A stretch of 64,000 nt of DNA from Methanosarcina sp. UBA293. Lineage in GTDB: Archaea > Halobacteriota > Methanosarcinia > Methanosarcinales > Methanosarcinaceae. A program made the translations under genes and the position numbers. Below the pieces are notes generated by a model. That model was given only the letters and a program-made list of their open reading frames with translations. It ran no database searches and was not told where the DNA came from. The stretch is taken from positions 53,236-117,235 of the forward strand of contig DALS01000016.1 of NCBI GenBank assembly GCA_002499445.1. Direction: 5' to 3'. Each line of letters begins with the position of its first letter. Position 1 is the stretch's first letter. Shown in pieces: positions 25,236 to 34,821 of the stretch.

Positions 25236-26882
25236 ATGCAGCAAGGTCAGGATTACAATATCGGAAACTCACAAGGGATTTCTAGGAAAAAATATAAAAT
25301 GCTTGGGCTGCTGATTATCCTCTTTGCCCTGTTAATAAGATTGTTTGACCTGGGAGATCGAGTTTTTCATCATGATGAAAGCGTACATGCAAGTTTTACC
25401 CTTAAACTTCTCGAAACCGGACAATACAGATATGATCCAGCTTACCACGGCCCTTTTCTTTTCCATTCTACCGCGGTTGTCTTTCATTTTCTGGGGATAA
25501 ACGATACAACAGCACGCCTGGTCCCTGTCTTTTTCGGAGTAGCTGCAGTCCTTCTGCTTTTTTTGTTAAAGAAGGAACTTGGAGAAAAGGGCGTACTCTG
25601 GTCGGCTTTCCTGCTTGCTTTTTCTCCGAGTATGGTGTATTTCTCAAGATTCTTCAGGAATGATCTGATTATTGTTTTCTGTACGCTAGCTACGGTTATA
25701 GGGGGAATTCGCTACCTTGAAAACCTTCACAACTCAAAAAGATATCCCTATCTCATCCTTGCCGCTTCTTCTCTGGCAATTGCTGTATCCTCAAAAGAAA
25801 ACGCCTATCTTATTATTCTCATGCTTGGAGCTTATGCAGGGATTTATGCTTTGTACAGGTTTTATTCAGATTGGAAAAATGGGAGTTTGAGCCTTAAAAG
25901 AACTCTATTTCTCAAGATTTCAGCGGTTTCTCCTTTCCTGCCAGAAATTCTGCTTTCAGGCACTCTTTTTATTTTTATCATAATGCTATTCTACACAAGC
26001 CTTTTCCGAACTCCAGAAACCCTATTTTCAATTGTGGAGAGGGCTTTTTCCCACTGGATGGCAATGCACAAAATTGAACGCATAGGAGGTCCTTTTTATT
26101 TTTATATTCCCATCATGCTTGTGTATGAAAGCCCAACTTTGATTTTTGGAGTTGCAGGCATTATTCATTTCCTGAAAAAAAGAAGCGAAAATTTCTCCTT
26201 TTTCCTGTTTTTATCCTACTGGGCAATTGCGAGTTTGCTGCTCTATTCCTATCTCCAGGAAAAAGTCCCTTGGCTTGTTGTACACATCATCCTGCCCTTT
26301 GTAATTCTAGCAGGAGCTTATCTGGGAGATTTTTTATCCGGAGCACCTGGCAGAAGACAGGAGAATTTGCCAGAACAGGAGAATTTGCTAGAGATAGAAG
26401 GCATGAATTCCGGAAAAAATAAAAAACCAGCTTTCAGAATAAAGCGTTCAGGAACCCATACCTTTATTGTGGGGATTCTAGCCCTTACCCTGATAATATT
26501 CCTGACTCAATGCATCTCAGTAAATTTTTACAGGAGCATGGAACACGATGAACTGATGACATACTCGCAGGCGCCCCAGGATATCAGAGAACTTATGGAG
26601 AAAGTAGGAGGATTCAATCAGGGACCTGAAACTCTAAGGATATCTATAGTAGACCCCGAAAACCTTTACTGGCCTCTTCCGTGGTACTTTAGGGATTACG
26701 AAGAAGCGGCGTACTATAAAGAACCTCCAGCAAACAAAGAATACGACGCAATAATCGTACCTGCGGCATACCAGATGTATGATGAGATTCCGGAAAAAAC
26801 TTATGCTTCATATAACTTTCTTTTGCTCCCTGGAAAGGAGTTTACCCTTTATTACAATAAAAAACTTGAAAATAGCATATGA
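25236..26882 (+). CDS. Agl23/TIGR03663-type membrane glycosyltransferase-like protein
   Basis: 548 residues from ATG 25236 (GGGGAAAT precedes it); longer starts would overlap the divergent MoaD-like gene. It has about 11-12 membrane helices and the hallmark HHDESVHASF loop with DPAYHGPFLFH after the first helix, recalling PMT/AglB-like C-type glycosyltransferases. A soluble C-terminal domain follows residue 450. Family members, including Haloferax Agl23, are linked to lipid-linked glycan transfer in archaeal protein glycosylation. DUF2298 and AglD-like genes at 37.5-41.6 kb belong to the same theme. Confidence 0.82.
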   Translation: MQQGQDYNIGNSQGISRKKYKMLGLLIILFALLIRLFDLGDRVFHHDESVHASFTLKLLETGQYRYDPAYHGPFLFHSTAVVFHFLGINDTTARLVPVFFGVAAVLLLFLLKKELGEKGVLWSAFLLAFSPSMVYFSRFFRNDLIIVFCTLATVIGGIRYLENLHNSKRYPYLILAASSLAIAVSSKENAYLIILMLGAYAGIYALYRFYSDWKNGSLSLKRTLFLKISAVSPFLPEILLSGTLFIFIIMLFYTSLFRTPETLFSIVERAFSHWMAMHKIERIGGPFYFYIPIMLVYESPTLIFGVAGIIHFLKKRSENFSFFLFLSYWAIASLLLYSYLQEKVPWLVVHIILPFVILAGAYLGDFLSGAPGRRQENLPEQENLLEIEGMNSGKNKKPAFRIKRSGTHTFIVGILALTLIIFLTQCISVNFYRSMEHDELMTYSQAPQDIRELMEKVGGFNQGPETLRISIVDPENLYWPLPWYFRDYEEAAYYKEPPANKEYDAIIVPAAYQMYDEIPEKTYASYNFLLLPGKEFTLYYNKKLENSI

Positions 26883-26896
26883 GAGATCCTGAAAAT

Positions 26897-27074
26897 GGCT
26901 CTTCGCTGTTTTGTATGGGTGGAAAATAATTGCGTAGTTACACAGTCGCTCGGTCAAAATGAAAAACATCGAGTTTGAATATGATTTTCAACAACAAATG
27001 TTTCTAATATTAGACATGTCACTCTTACATATAGAAAGTGGGTATAAATTACCCACTCGAAACAGCGAAGAGCC
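26897..27074. mobile_element. MITE of 178 bp
   Basis: Perfect 15-bp terminal inverted repeats (GGCTCTTCGCTGTTT at 26897-26911, AAACAGCGAAGAGCC at 27060-27074), with imperfect extension to about 25 bp including TGGGT. There is no coding capacity; an inner hairpin GTGGGTA/TACCCAC lies near the right end. The flanks GAAAAT and GAAAAA suggest a degenerate target duplication. It sits between the Agl23-type gene and an HNH nuclease gene. Confidence 0.82.
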
Positions 27075-27142
27075 GAAAAAATAATTATCTGTGCCAATAA
27101 TTAAATTAATTGCTGAGACTAAAATTCAAAATATATAACTTG

Positions 27143-27925
27143 ATGGTATGCGTGGGTATTCGTAGAGATAATCTGGATATTTCTGCGGAAATATGGCTTG
27201 AACTATTAAAGGACAGCAGTGTTTTCAAAGATAATGACATAGCTCTTATGAAGGCTCTCTATAACTGCAAAGATTGCCGTGAAAAAGCTTCGGAACTTGC
27301 CTTTATTCTTGGAGTTTCAAGGTACTCTGTTCTGAATCTTCAAATAGGTAGGTTAGGAAAAAGAATAATAAATAAATTACCAGATGTGAAATTTCCAACA
27401 AATAAGGATGGAACTATTCGCTACTGGCATATTCCTTTTTGGGCTGAAGATGCTGAAAAGAAAGGTCAATATTTTTGGGAACTACGTCCAGAGCTAAAAA
27501 GAGCTATCGAAAAATTCTTGAACGAAGACAAAATTAATGTGCCTCGTTTAATAGTTCCTACAAACAGTGAACCTGAAGTACAAATTGCCCAAGAAATATC
27601 TAATAAAGAAATTAGTAACTTGTATGAAGGAGTGAAAAAACAAATTACAGTAAATGCTTATGAGAGAAATCCAAAAGCAAGGCAACTATGTCTCCAGAAA
27701 TATGGCTTTAAATGTTGCATATGTGGATTTGATTTTGAAGAAGTTTATGGTGAAATAGGAATTGGATATATTGAAGTTCATCACCTTACACCTTTAAATG
27801 AGATAAATAAAGAATACCAAGTAAATCCTGTTAATGATTTGAGACCCGTATGTCCGAATTGTCACTCTATGTTACATAAAGCAAATCTTTCAATTGAACA
27901 ATTGAGAGATACATTGAGAAAGTAG
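27143..27925 (+). CDS. Solitary HNH endonuclease (McrA-like)
   Basis: 260 residues from ATG 27143; an upstream in-frame TTG at 27110 would add 11. The C-terminal 80 residues are an HNH module: CLQKYGFKCCICGF, then IEVHHLTPLNE and NDLRPVCPNCHSMLH, giving four zinc cysteines and the catalytic His pair. The N-terminal half has a helix-turn-helix-like stretch (ELAFILGVSRYSVLNLQIGR) and a middle linker of unknown fold. It resembles nucleases of modification-dependent restriction, but no methylase or partner is adjacent. It is flanked by a MITE, consistent with horizontal gain. Confidence 0.82.
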   Translation: MVCVGIRRDNLDISAEIWLELLKDSSVFKDNDIALMKALYNCKDCREKASELAFILGVSRYSVLNLQIGRLGKRIINKLPDVKFPTNKDGTIRYWHIPFWAEDAEKKGQYFWELRPELKRAIEKFLNEDKINVPRLIVPTNSEPEVQIAQEISNKEISNLYEGVKKQITVNAYERNPKARQLCLQKYGFKCCICGFDFEEVYGEIGIGYIEVHHLTPLNEINKEYQVNPVNDLRPVCPNCHSMLHKANLSIEQLRDTLRK

Positions 27926-27963
27926 TCGAATTTTTAACCAATGTACAATCCCATCTTCAGAGC

Positions 27964-30699
27964 TTACATTTCCTTAGCTTTTTCCCTTTTGAAGTATTTT
28001 ACAAGTTCCATAGAAATAAGCGTGGTAGAAGCGAGAGCCAGTACTACTCCCAATTCAAGAAGAGAAAGCGGAACAGTCTTAAAAGCAGTCTGGAAAAAAG
28101 GAATATAAATTACTACCAGTTGAAGAATTATTGTTGTCAGAACTGCATAAACCAGAGGTCTGTTTGTAAAAAGCCCCAGGAAAAAGACCGAGTATCGGTC
28201 AGACCGCCAGTTGAAGGTATTGAACATCTCTGAAAAAACCACAAGCGTAAAAATCAAAGTCTGCAGTTTCTCAATAGGGAAGCCTCTATCAAGAGCCCAG
28301 GTTAAGACGATTAAGGCCTGAAGAGCAATCAAACCTCCGACTCCCAGTCCGGCTGCGATTTCCCGCCTAGTAACAAGCCCTTCCTCAACGTTTCTTGGCT
28401 TTTGTCTCATAATTCCACTGTCAGGAGGTTCAACTGATAGAGCCATTGGAGGCAGACCGTCTGTAATCAGGTTAATCCAGAGGATCTGAACCGCAAGCAA
28501 AGGCAGAATCTGCCATCCCAAAATCGAGATAAGGACTATGAGAACCTCGCCGATGTGAGCTGATAGCCCATAAGTAATAAAGTTTCGGATATTCTTGAAT
28601 ATATTTCGCCCTTCCTCAACCGCTGCAACAATGGACGCAAAATTGTCGTCTGTAAGGATCATGCTTGAGGCTTCTTTACTAACATCCGTACCTGTAATCC
28701 CCATAGCTATCCCCATATCTGCAGCTTTAAGGGCAGGGGCATCATTTACTCCATCCCCGGTCATTGCCACAACATATCCTTTTTTCTTAAAAGCATCGAT
28801 TACCCTCAATTTATGGGCAGGATAAACCCTGGCATAAACCGAAACCCTTTCAACTTTGTCTTCGAACTCAGCGTCCTCAAGGTTATCAAGCTCCGATCCT
28901 GTAAGGGTCAGGTCGTCTTCCTTTAAAATCCCGAGTTCCTTTGCAATTGTAGACGCCGTAATCTTATGATCCCCTGTTATCATTACGGTTTTAATACCTG
29001 CGTCTGCACATTTCTGGATTGCAGTCTTTACTTCTTCTCTGGGGGGGTCTCTCATGCCCATTAAGCCTGAGAAAACCATATCCGCCTCAATTCCCTCTGC
29101 AGTGTGCTCTCCGGAAGAAACTTTCTCAGGAGAGACATCCTCAACCAGAGAGCGGAATGAGAAAGCCATAACCCTGAGAGCCTGGTCAGCCATTTCCCTG
29201 ACTTTCCCTGAGATCAACTGTTTTGCCTCAGGAGTCAAGGCTTTTATTTTACCATCAAGGAAGACTTTCGTACAGGAGCCGAGAATTACCTCAGGAGCTC
29301 CTTTTGAGAAGGCAACAAGTCCTTTTACAGGAAAACTGTTAGAATCAGCCTCCACTTTATTGAGGGTAGTCATTCTTTTTCTTTCGGAGGAAAAGGGTAT
29401 TTCTCCAAGGCGTGGGTACTTTTTATTAAGCTCAGCTTTATGGAGCCCTGCCTTTGCGGCAGCAACCACAAGAGCTGCCTCCGTAGGGTCTCCTTTAATC
29501 TCCCATTTCTCATCCTTTTTAAAAAGACCAGCATCATTACATAGGACGGCCCCCAGCGAGAGAGCCTGAAGATAGAGATCTTCTGCAGGAAATTTTATAT
29601 CTCCTTTAAAAAACTCTCCTGAAAGAGAATATCCTACACCCGTAACCTTTAAAACCTGCTTGTTAACACAGATATTCTCAACCATCATTTTATTCTGTGT
29701 AAGTGTACCTGTCTTGTCCGAGCAGATAACATCTGTAGCTCCAAGAGTTTCTACAGATGGCAGTTTTCTTACGAGGGCATGCCTTTTGACCATACGTCTT
29801 ACTCCAAGCCCAAGCCCTACTGTAACCACTGCAGGAAGAGCTTCAGGAATAGCAGCAACTGCGAGGGCAACCCCCCATAGAAACATATCAAAAAGAGGGA
29901 AACCATAAAGAACGCCAAGCATTGCGACAAAAGCCACAATTATAAGAGTTGCAATACCAATCCATCGGCCGAATTTGTCAAGACTCTCCTGTAGGGGAGT
30001 TCTGGATCTCTCTATTGTCCCTAGAAGCCCTGCCAGTTCTCCAAAAGCTGTCTCCATCCCGGTTGCCGTGATAACACCACAACCTCTTCCGTAAGTGACT
30101 GCAGTTCCTGTGTAGACCATATTTGTCCTGTCAGCCTCAGGAGTTTCTGAAGGCAGGGGTTTGGCGCTTTTCTGAACAGGCACAGATTCTCCTGTAAGGG
30201 AGGACTCATCAATTTTGAGATTGAATTCCTTAATTATCCGTGCATCTGCAGGAATGCGGTCCCCTGTCTGAATCAAAATAAGATCTCCAGGAACGAGCTT
30301 TTTAGAAGAGATTTTCTTTTCGATGCCGTCTCTTATAACAACGGTTTCTGGAGAGGTAAGAGACCTTAGAAGTTCAATTGCCTTTTCAGCACGGTATTCC
30401 TGTAAGAAGCCAAGAGTGCCTGCAAGAAAAACCGTAAAAATGATAACTGCTGCATCAATCAGCTCCCCAAGCAAGACCGAAATGATAGAGGCGGTTATCA
30501 AAATGATAATCAGTACACTTTTAAACTGTGAGATAAAGAGCCGCAGGACTGAAGCTTTTTCCTCTTCTTTAAGTTCATTTTCGCCATACTCTTCAAGTCT
30601 CTTTTTAGCTTCCTCGGAACTCAAACCTGCTTCAGATACCCCTAACTCTTCAAAAACGGAGTTGATCTCCTGGTCGTAATACACCCCTTTACCCCTCAT
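27964..30699 (-). CDS. P-type Ca2+/cation-transporting ATPase (PMR1/SERCA-like)
   Basis: About 911 residues with the full P2A layout: cation-ATPase N-domain, TM1-2, actuator domain with TGES, phosphorylation site CSDKTGTLTQNK, nucleotide-binding domain with KGAPEV, hinge TGDGVNDAPALKAADMG, and six C-terminal helices. M4 has AAIPEALPAVVT and M6 has NLITDGLPPMAL, typical of Ca2+ pumps. It likely exports Ca2+ or Mn2+. The start is uncertain: ATG 30699, GTG 30684 (AGGGGTAAAG before it) and an upstream TTG 30729 are possible. It is a single gene. Confidence 0.92.
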   Translation of the reverse strand: MRGKGVYYDQEINSVFEELGVSEAGLSSEEAKKRLEEYGENELKEEEKASVLRLFISQFKSVLIIILITASIISVLLGELIDAAVIIFTVFLAGTLGFLQEYRAEKAIELLRSLTSPETVVIRDGIEKKISSKKLVPGDLILIQTGDRIPADARIIKEFNLKIDESSLTGESVPVQKSAKPLPSETPEADRTNMVYTGTAVTYGRGCGVITATGMETAFGELAGLLGTIERSRTPLQESLDKFGRWIGIATLIIVAFVAMLGVLYGFPLFDMFLWGVALAVAAIPEALPAVVTVGLGLGVRRMVKRHALVRKLPSVETLGATDVICSDKTGTLTQNKMMVENICVNKQVLKVTGVGYSLSGEFFKGDIKFPAEDLYLQALSLGAVLCNDAGLFKKDEKWEIKGDPTEAALVVAAAKAGLHKAELNKKYPRLGEIPFSSERKRMTTLNKVEADSNSFPVKGLVAFSKGAPEVILGSCTKVFLDGKIKALTPEAKQLISGKVREMADQALRVMAFSFRSLVEDVSPEKVSSGEHTAEGIEADMVFSGLMGMRDPPREEVKTAIQKCADAGIKTVMITGDHKITASTIAKELGILKEDDLTLTGSELDNLEDAEFEDKVERVSVYARVYPAHKLRVIDAFKKKGYVVAMTGDGVNDAPALKAADMGIAMGITGTDVSKEASSMILTDDNFASIVAAVEEGRNIFKNIRNFITYGLSAHIGEVLIVLISILGWQILPLLAVQILWINLITDGLPPMALSVEPPDSGIMRQKPRNVEEGLVTRREIAAGLGVGGLIALQALIVLTWALDRGFPIEKLQTLIFTLVVFSEMFNTFNWRSDRYSVFFLGLFTNRPLVYAVLTTIILQLVVIYIPFFQTAFKTVPLSLLELGVVLALASTTLISMELVKYFKREKAKEM

Positions 30700-30914
30700 G
30701 CCTCCGAATACTCCGGAGATATTCCGCAATTAATATATCCGTTTCTTTAATATAAATTAATTTAAAGCATATATAGTGGTTAAGAATATCGAAATTAAGA
30801 GGTTTTAACAGAAACATAGATATGCGAACCTTTGTGGAAAAAGAACATTAAACTTTAGAATTTTGTATCCAGAGAGGGGGTTGGATTTTAAAAATATAAA
30901 TTCTCGAGCTTTAA

Positions 30915-30986
30915 GATATTAAGTTTGAGATCTTAGCGGACATTAAGTTCGAAATCTTAACAGACATTAAGTTTGGAATCTTGTAA
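30915..30986. repeat. Three 24-bp tandem repeats upstream of the FAD oxidoreductase
   Basis: Copies at 30915-30938, 30939-30962 and 30963-30986 share GACATTAAGTTTGGAATCTT-like sequence, with a decayed fourth copy following. They end about 48 bp before the ATG at 31034. The spacer 30700-30914 is AT-rich and otherwise featureless. Confidence 0.8.
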
Positions 30987-31033
30987 AGCATTAAAATTCT
31001 GATTAAAAGATAAACATATAATGGAAAGTTGAT

Positions 31034-32359
31034 ATGAAAATTGTAATAATAGGGAGTGGGCTTGCAGGGCTGTCAGCCGGATATAAGCTTTGCAAATCGA
31101 ATGAAATTGTTATTTTTGAAAAAGATGCGGAAATAGGGGGAATGGCCGCAAGTTATTGCCAGGATTTTACCGGAAAGAAGTATTTTATAGAGAAGTATTA
31201 CCACCATATATTCAGGAGCGATACAGAACTTCTTGACCTGATAAGAGAATTGGGGCTTGAAGATCAAATGCTGTGGCTCAAGGGAAAAAATGCCTATTTT
31301 GTGGACGGCAAAAACTATCCAATGAATACTCCAGCTGAAATTCTAAGGTTTAAGCCTCTTTCATTTGCGGATCTGGTAAAACTTGGTCTGCTGGTGCTCA
31401 GGATTAAGATGATAAATGATACAACTTCTTATGACAGGATAAATGCAAAAGCCTGGATTCTTGATACTGCTGGGAAATCTGTATACGAAAACTTTTTTGC
31501 TCCTCTTATGAAAAGCAAGTTCGGTGAAAATGCCGAAAACGTTTCGGCAGCCTGGCTTATAGGCCGTGTGAAAATAAGATCAGATAGGGGAAAGGAAGGA
31601 GAAAAACTGGGGTATCTGAGAGGAGGGTTTAACTCTCTGATAGAAGCTCTTGTAAAGGATATTGTTGCACATGGGGGCAGAATCCTACAAAATAAAGCGG
31701 TAACGGAAATTGTAATCAAAGACAATACAGTACAGGGAGTGGTTGCTAATGGAGATTTTATACCTTGTGATGCCGTGATTTCAACCGTTGAACCTAAAGT
31801 ACTGGATACGCTTACTAAAGGCAAGCTTGGAGCTCTTCAAAAAACCCTACAAAGCATTCGTTATCAAGGAACTGCGTGTGCTTTGATAGGACTTGACAGA
31901 GGGCTTATGAAAGATGGAAACTACTGGCTTAATATAAAAGCTGACGTGCCTTTTGGAGCCGTAATTGAGCACACGAATTTCATGCCTTTCGAGGATTATG
32001 GAGAACACCTTGTCTATGTAACCTCCTATTTCCAGGATAAAAACGATCCTCTCTGGCTGAATAATGAAGAAGAAGTCCTTGATTCTTACCTGAAGGGTCT
32101 CGAAACAATGTTTCCTGATTTTATAAGGCGTGATGTCCACTGGGCAAAACTTTTCCGCAGAATGGATACTGCTCCTGTGTATGAACAGGGTTATCTTCAA
32201 AAGGTTTTGCCGTTTGCTCCTGGTCTGTCAGGGCTTTACCTTGCAGGAATGTTCTCACCAACCAATTACCCCGAAAGAAGCATGAACGGCTCTGTAAAAG
32301 CCGGGTTTGAATCCGCAAATACCTTAGTAAAGAATATCTTAATAAGTAAAACATCTTAA
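31034..32359 (+). CDS. FAD-dependent oxidoreductase of the protoporphyrinogen/amine oxidase fold
   Basis: 441 residues. The N-terminal dinucleotide-binding motif is MKIVIIGSGLAGLSAGYKL, followed by FEKDAEIGGMA; the FAD-closing motif GLYLAGMFSPTNYPERSMNG is at the C-terminus. Proteins of this layout in archaeal surface-glycan loci are often annotated as UDP-galactopyranose mutase-like or protoporphyrinogen oxidase-like; the actual substrate is unknown. It is a single-gene unit with tandem repeats in its promoter. Confidence 0.82.
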   Translation: MKIVIIGSGLAGLSAGYKLCKSNEIVIFEKDAEIGGMAASYCQDFTGKKYFIEKYYHHIFRSDTELLDLIRELGLEDQMLWLKGKNAYFVDGKNYPMNTPAEILRFKPLSFADLVKLGLLVLRIKMINDTTSYDRINAKAWILDTAGKSVYENFFAPLMKSKFGENAENVSAAWLIGRVKIRSDRGKEGEKLGYLRGGFNSLIEALVKDIVAHGGRILQNKAVTEIVIKDNTVQGVVANGDFIPCDAVISTVEPKVLDTLTKGKLGALQKTLQSIRYQGTACALIGLDRGLMKDGNYWLNIKADVPFGAVIEHTNFMPFEDYGEHLVYVTSYFQDKNDPLWLNNEEEVLDSYLKGLETMFPDFIRRDVHWAKLFRRMDTAPVYEQGYLQKVLPFAPGLSGLYLAGMFSPTNYPERSMNGSVKAGFESANTLVKNILISKTS

Positions 32360-32528
32360 TAAACAAAATGTCCTAATAAAAAGAAATTGCAAGGTCTGCT
32401 GACCCTGTAAGGTTTGCTGACCCGATTGGAAATCACTTCGTGTATCTTAATTAAAAGTTTTGTGCACATAAAGAAACCGTTTGACTGAATATAGTCTTTC
32501 AGGACGAACTATTATATAGTCAAAATGA

Positions 32529-32850
32529 TAATAATATACTGTCTGTATCTGCATGCAGAAAAAAGTTCTGCATGACTACCTGTCCTTCCGGATTTATCAT
32601 TTCATTGGGGTTAGCAATGATGAACAAGGAAAAGACAGTAAAAACCTAAAAATCTGGACTTCTGCCGTTAGTTGGCACTTTGGGAGCATGCCAGTCAAAA
32701 CCCTTTTGCGGGGATGGCATAGGAGAATAGACTTGTTTTCCCTTAAGGCTTGACTCTCAAAAAGGACTCTCAAAAAGAGATCCCGGATGCTGTAAAAGAA
32801 GCTGCCTTGGCTTCCGGGAAGGGGTGTTGGCAGCGTATAAAATAGGAGGA
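32529..32850 (+). promoter_or_regulatory. Long structured leader of the DUF3303 gene
   Basis: After a TATA-like ATAATATAC (about 32530) there is a 9-bp hairpin CATGCAGAA/TTCTGCATG (32552-32560/32566-32574), a second TGGCA/TGCCA hairpin near 32672-32693, a tandem GACTCTCAAAAAG duplication near 32752-32776, and a CCCGGA/TCCGGG hairpin near 32782-32818. The start codon is at 32860. This may be a regulated leader of about 300 nt or a separate small RNA; an open frame inside it (32553-32753) is not convincing. Confidence 0.4.
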
Positions 32851-32859
32851 GTGGAAAAG

Positions 32860-33132
32860 ATGTTATTCATGGACGTTAGTACCTGGGATCCTTCGAACCG
32901 CGATAAAATCCTTGAGCATTTTAAGAAACTTGAAATTCCAGACGGAATCGATGTTATTAACCAGTGGGTTGACCTTTCCGGAAACCGTTATTATATCCTT
33001 TATGAAGCCGAAAGTGCCGAGGCTTATGGAGCTTTCAATTTGCCCTGGTCGGATATCTGTATAATTGACAGCGCACCGGTTATGGAAGCTTCCGAATTCA
33101 TGCAGCTTCTGCCCAAATACCAGAAAAAATAA
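32860..33132 (+). CDS. DUF3303-family small protein
   Basis: 90 residues beginning MLFMDVSTWDPSNRDKIL, with the short ferredoxin-like alpha/beta pattern of DUF3303 (VINQWVDLSGNRYYILYEAE in the middle). Members are common in Methanosarcina and have no known function; the fold suggests a dimeric alpha/beta barrel. ATG 32860 is chosen because AGGAGGAGTGG (32844-32854) is an ideal ribosome binding site. It converges with the aldehyde dehydrogenase gene. Confidence 0.85.
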   Translation: MLFMDVSTWDPSNRDKILEHFKKLEIPDGIDVINQWVDLSGNRYYILYEAESAEAYGAFNLPWSDICIIDSAPVMEASEFMQLLPKYQKK

Positions 33133-33263
33133 ACTCTACAATTTATTGACATATATTTAAAGAAAAAATCCGATGAGCTGCACATTAACTGGCTCATCTT
33201 AAAATATTTATTTGACATTTTTAAGTATCAAGACTTTCTCATGCCTGTTTTTTACTCAGTACA

Positions 33264-34694
33264 TCAAGTTTTTAGCATTACTGTTTTCAGATCAAGATAT
33301 TCAGAAAGAGCATCAGGTCCATTTTCTCTTCCGATCCCGCTCTCCTTGGTACCTCCGAAAGGAACCTCAGGAGCAACCTTAAGGTGCTGGTTTAGCCAGA
33401 TGATTCCTGCATTTAATTGTTCAAACCCAATACGAGCTCTATCAATATTTTTTGTCCAGATAGATGCCCCAAGTCCATAGCAACTATTGTTTGCTGCTTC
33501 AATTGCTTCCTCAAGATCTTTTACCTGGACGACAGGCAAAACCGGCCCAAATACTTCTTCCTTCAAAAGCCTGGATTCTACGGGCACATCTGTAATAAGC
33601 GTGGGCTCGAAAAAATATCCCTTGCTACAGGCGCTGCCCTCTGGAACCCTGCCTCCGGTAATTATCCTACCTTCATCCTTTTCTTCGACATCTCTGACAA
33701 GCTGTTTTATATATTCCCACTGCTTGCGGTTGTTCAGGGGTCCCATATCAATGTCTTCATGCAACCCGTTTCCGAGTCTTAAGTTTCGGATACCTGTTTC
33801 AAGCTTTTTTATGAGCTCTTCAGCTACGGATTCAAAAACAAACAGCCTCTTTACAGCAGTACAGGTCTGTCCACAGTTGTAAAATCTTCCTCTAAGAGCC
33901 CCTGCAACTGCATCCTCAAGGTTGGCATCATCACAGACAAGCATGGGATCACTTCCTCCAAGTTCAAGAGTTACTCTTTTCATCCTGCCAGCTGCAAGTT
34001 CGGCTATACGCTTCCCTGTCCCTACTTCTCCGGTAAAGGAGATTTTTTTTACTTTAGGGCTCTTAACCAGGGTTTCGCCGACAACCTCACCAGGACCAGT
34101 CACGACATTCAGCACACCGGCAGACAGCCCTGCTTCGCTCAAGATGGAAGCCAGAGTAAGGTTAGTAAGGGGAGTGTTGCTTGCAGGTTTCAGAACAAGC
34201 GTATTCCCGGATATGAGAGCAGGGCCTATCTTCCATGCCATAATAAGCGCAGGCATATTCCAGGGAATTATAGCTGCGCAGACTCCAAGAGGCTTCTTTA
34301 CGGTAAAAGCGTATCCATTTTGAGGGATCTGAACGAAATCCCCATGAAAACTGCTTGCAAGCCCGCAATAATACTCAAGCACATTTGCAAAACCCGCTAT
34401 CTCATTTTTAGCTTCGGCAAGAGTTTTTCCCTGTTCCCGGGTGAGCAGAACAGAAAGCTCATCCTTTCTCTGTCTCACAATTCCGGCAGCTCTGTAAAGA
34501 ATCCCGGCTCTCTGCTGCGGAGATGTGGAAGCCCAACCGCTAAAAGCTGACGACGCAGCTTCAACAGCCATTGCAGCATCATTTTCCGTGCCTTTAGGAA
34601 CCCGGTCAATAAGTTCACATGTTGCCGGGTTTATGATATCGAAAAACTCGCCGCTGTACGATTCTACAGCCTTTCCGTTAATCTGCATTTTCAT
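33264..34694 (-). CDS. NAD(P)-dependent aldehyde dehydrogenase
   Basis: 476 residues, the standard ALDH length. Catalytic Cys278 lies in NCGQTCTAVKR and the general base Glu244 in VTLELGGSDPM; PWNMPA and the Lys in LVLKPASNTP bind the cofactor. It resembles succinate-semialdehyde or lactaldehyde dehydrogenases, oxidising an aldehyde to an acid; substrate not determined. The codirectional marR and MFS genes lie upstream, suggesting that a shared signal governs aldehyde detoxification and efflux. Confidence 0.92.
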   Translation of the reverse strand: MKMQINGKAVESYSGEFFDIINPATCELIDRVPKGTENDAAMAVEAASSAFSGWASTSPQQRAGILYRAAGIVRQRKDELSVLLTREQGKTLAEAKNEIAGFANVLEYYCGLASSFHGDFVQIPQNGYAFTVKKPLGVCAAIIPWNMPALIMAWKIGPALISGNTLVLKPASNTPLTNLTLASILSEAGLSAGVLNVVTGPGEVVGETLVKSPKVKKISFTGEVGTGKRIAELAAGRMKRVTLELGGSDPMLVCDDANLEDAVAGALRGRFYNCGQTCTAVKRLFVFESVAEELIKKLETGIRNLRLGNGLHEDIDMGPLNNRKQWEYIKQLVRDVEEKDEGRIITGGRVPEGSACSKGYFFEPTLITDVPVESRLLKEEVFGPVLPVVQVKDLEEAIEAANNSCYGLGASIWTKNIDRARIGFEQLNAGIIWLNQHLKVAPEVPFGGTKESGIGRENGPDALSEYLDLKTVMLKT

Positions 34695-34821
34695 ATCTAT
34701 CAGTATTCATAAAGACCTATTTTAAGACAAGAGGTACTGGAGGTTATGTGAAAATCAGATAATCCTTGCTATAACAGATAGTCGATGACAATAGAACAAA
34801 TCCACTAACTTCCTATCGCGC

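Noticed and set aside
32553..32753. Plus-strand frame of 66 codons upstream of DUF3303
   Set aside because: Its start lies inside a perfect 9-bp hairpin, lacks a ribosome binding site, and the peptide resembles nothing; treated as leader.
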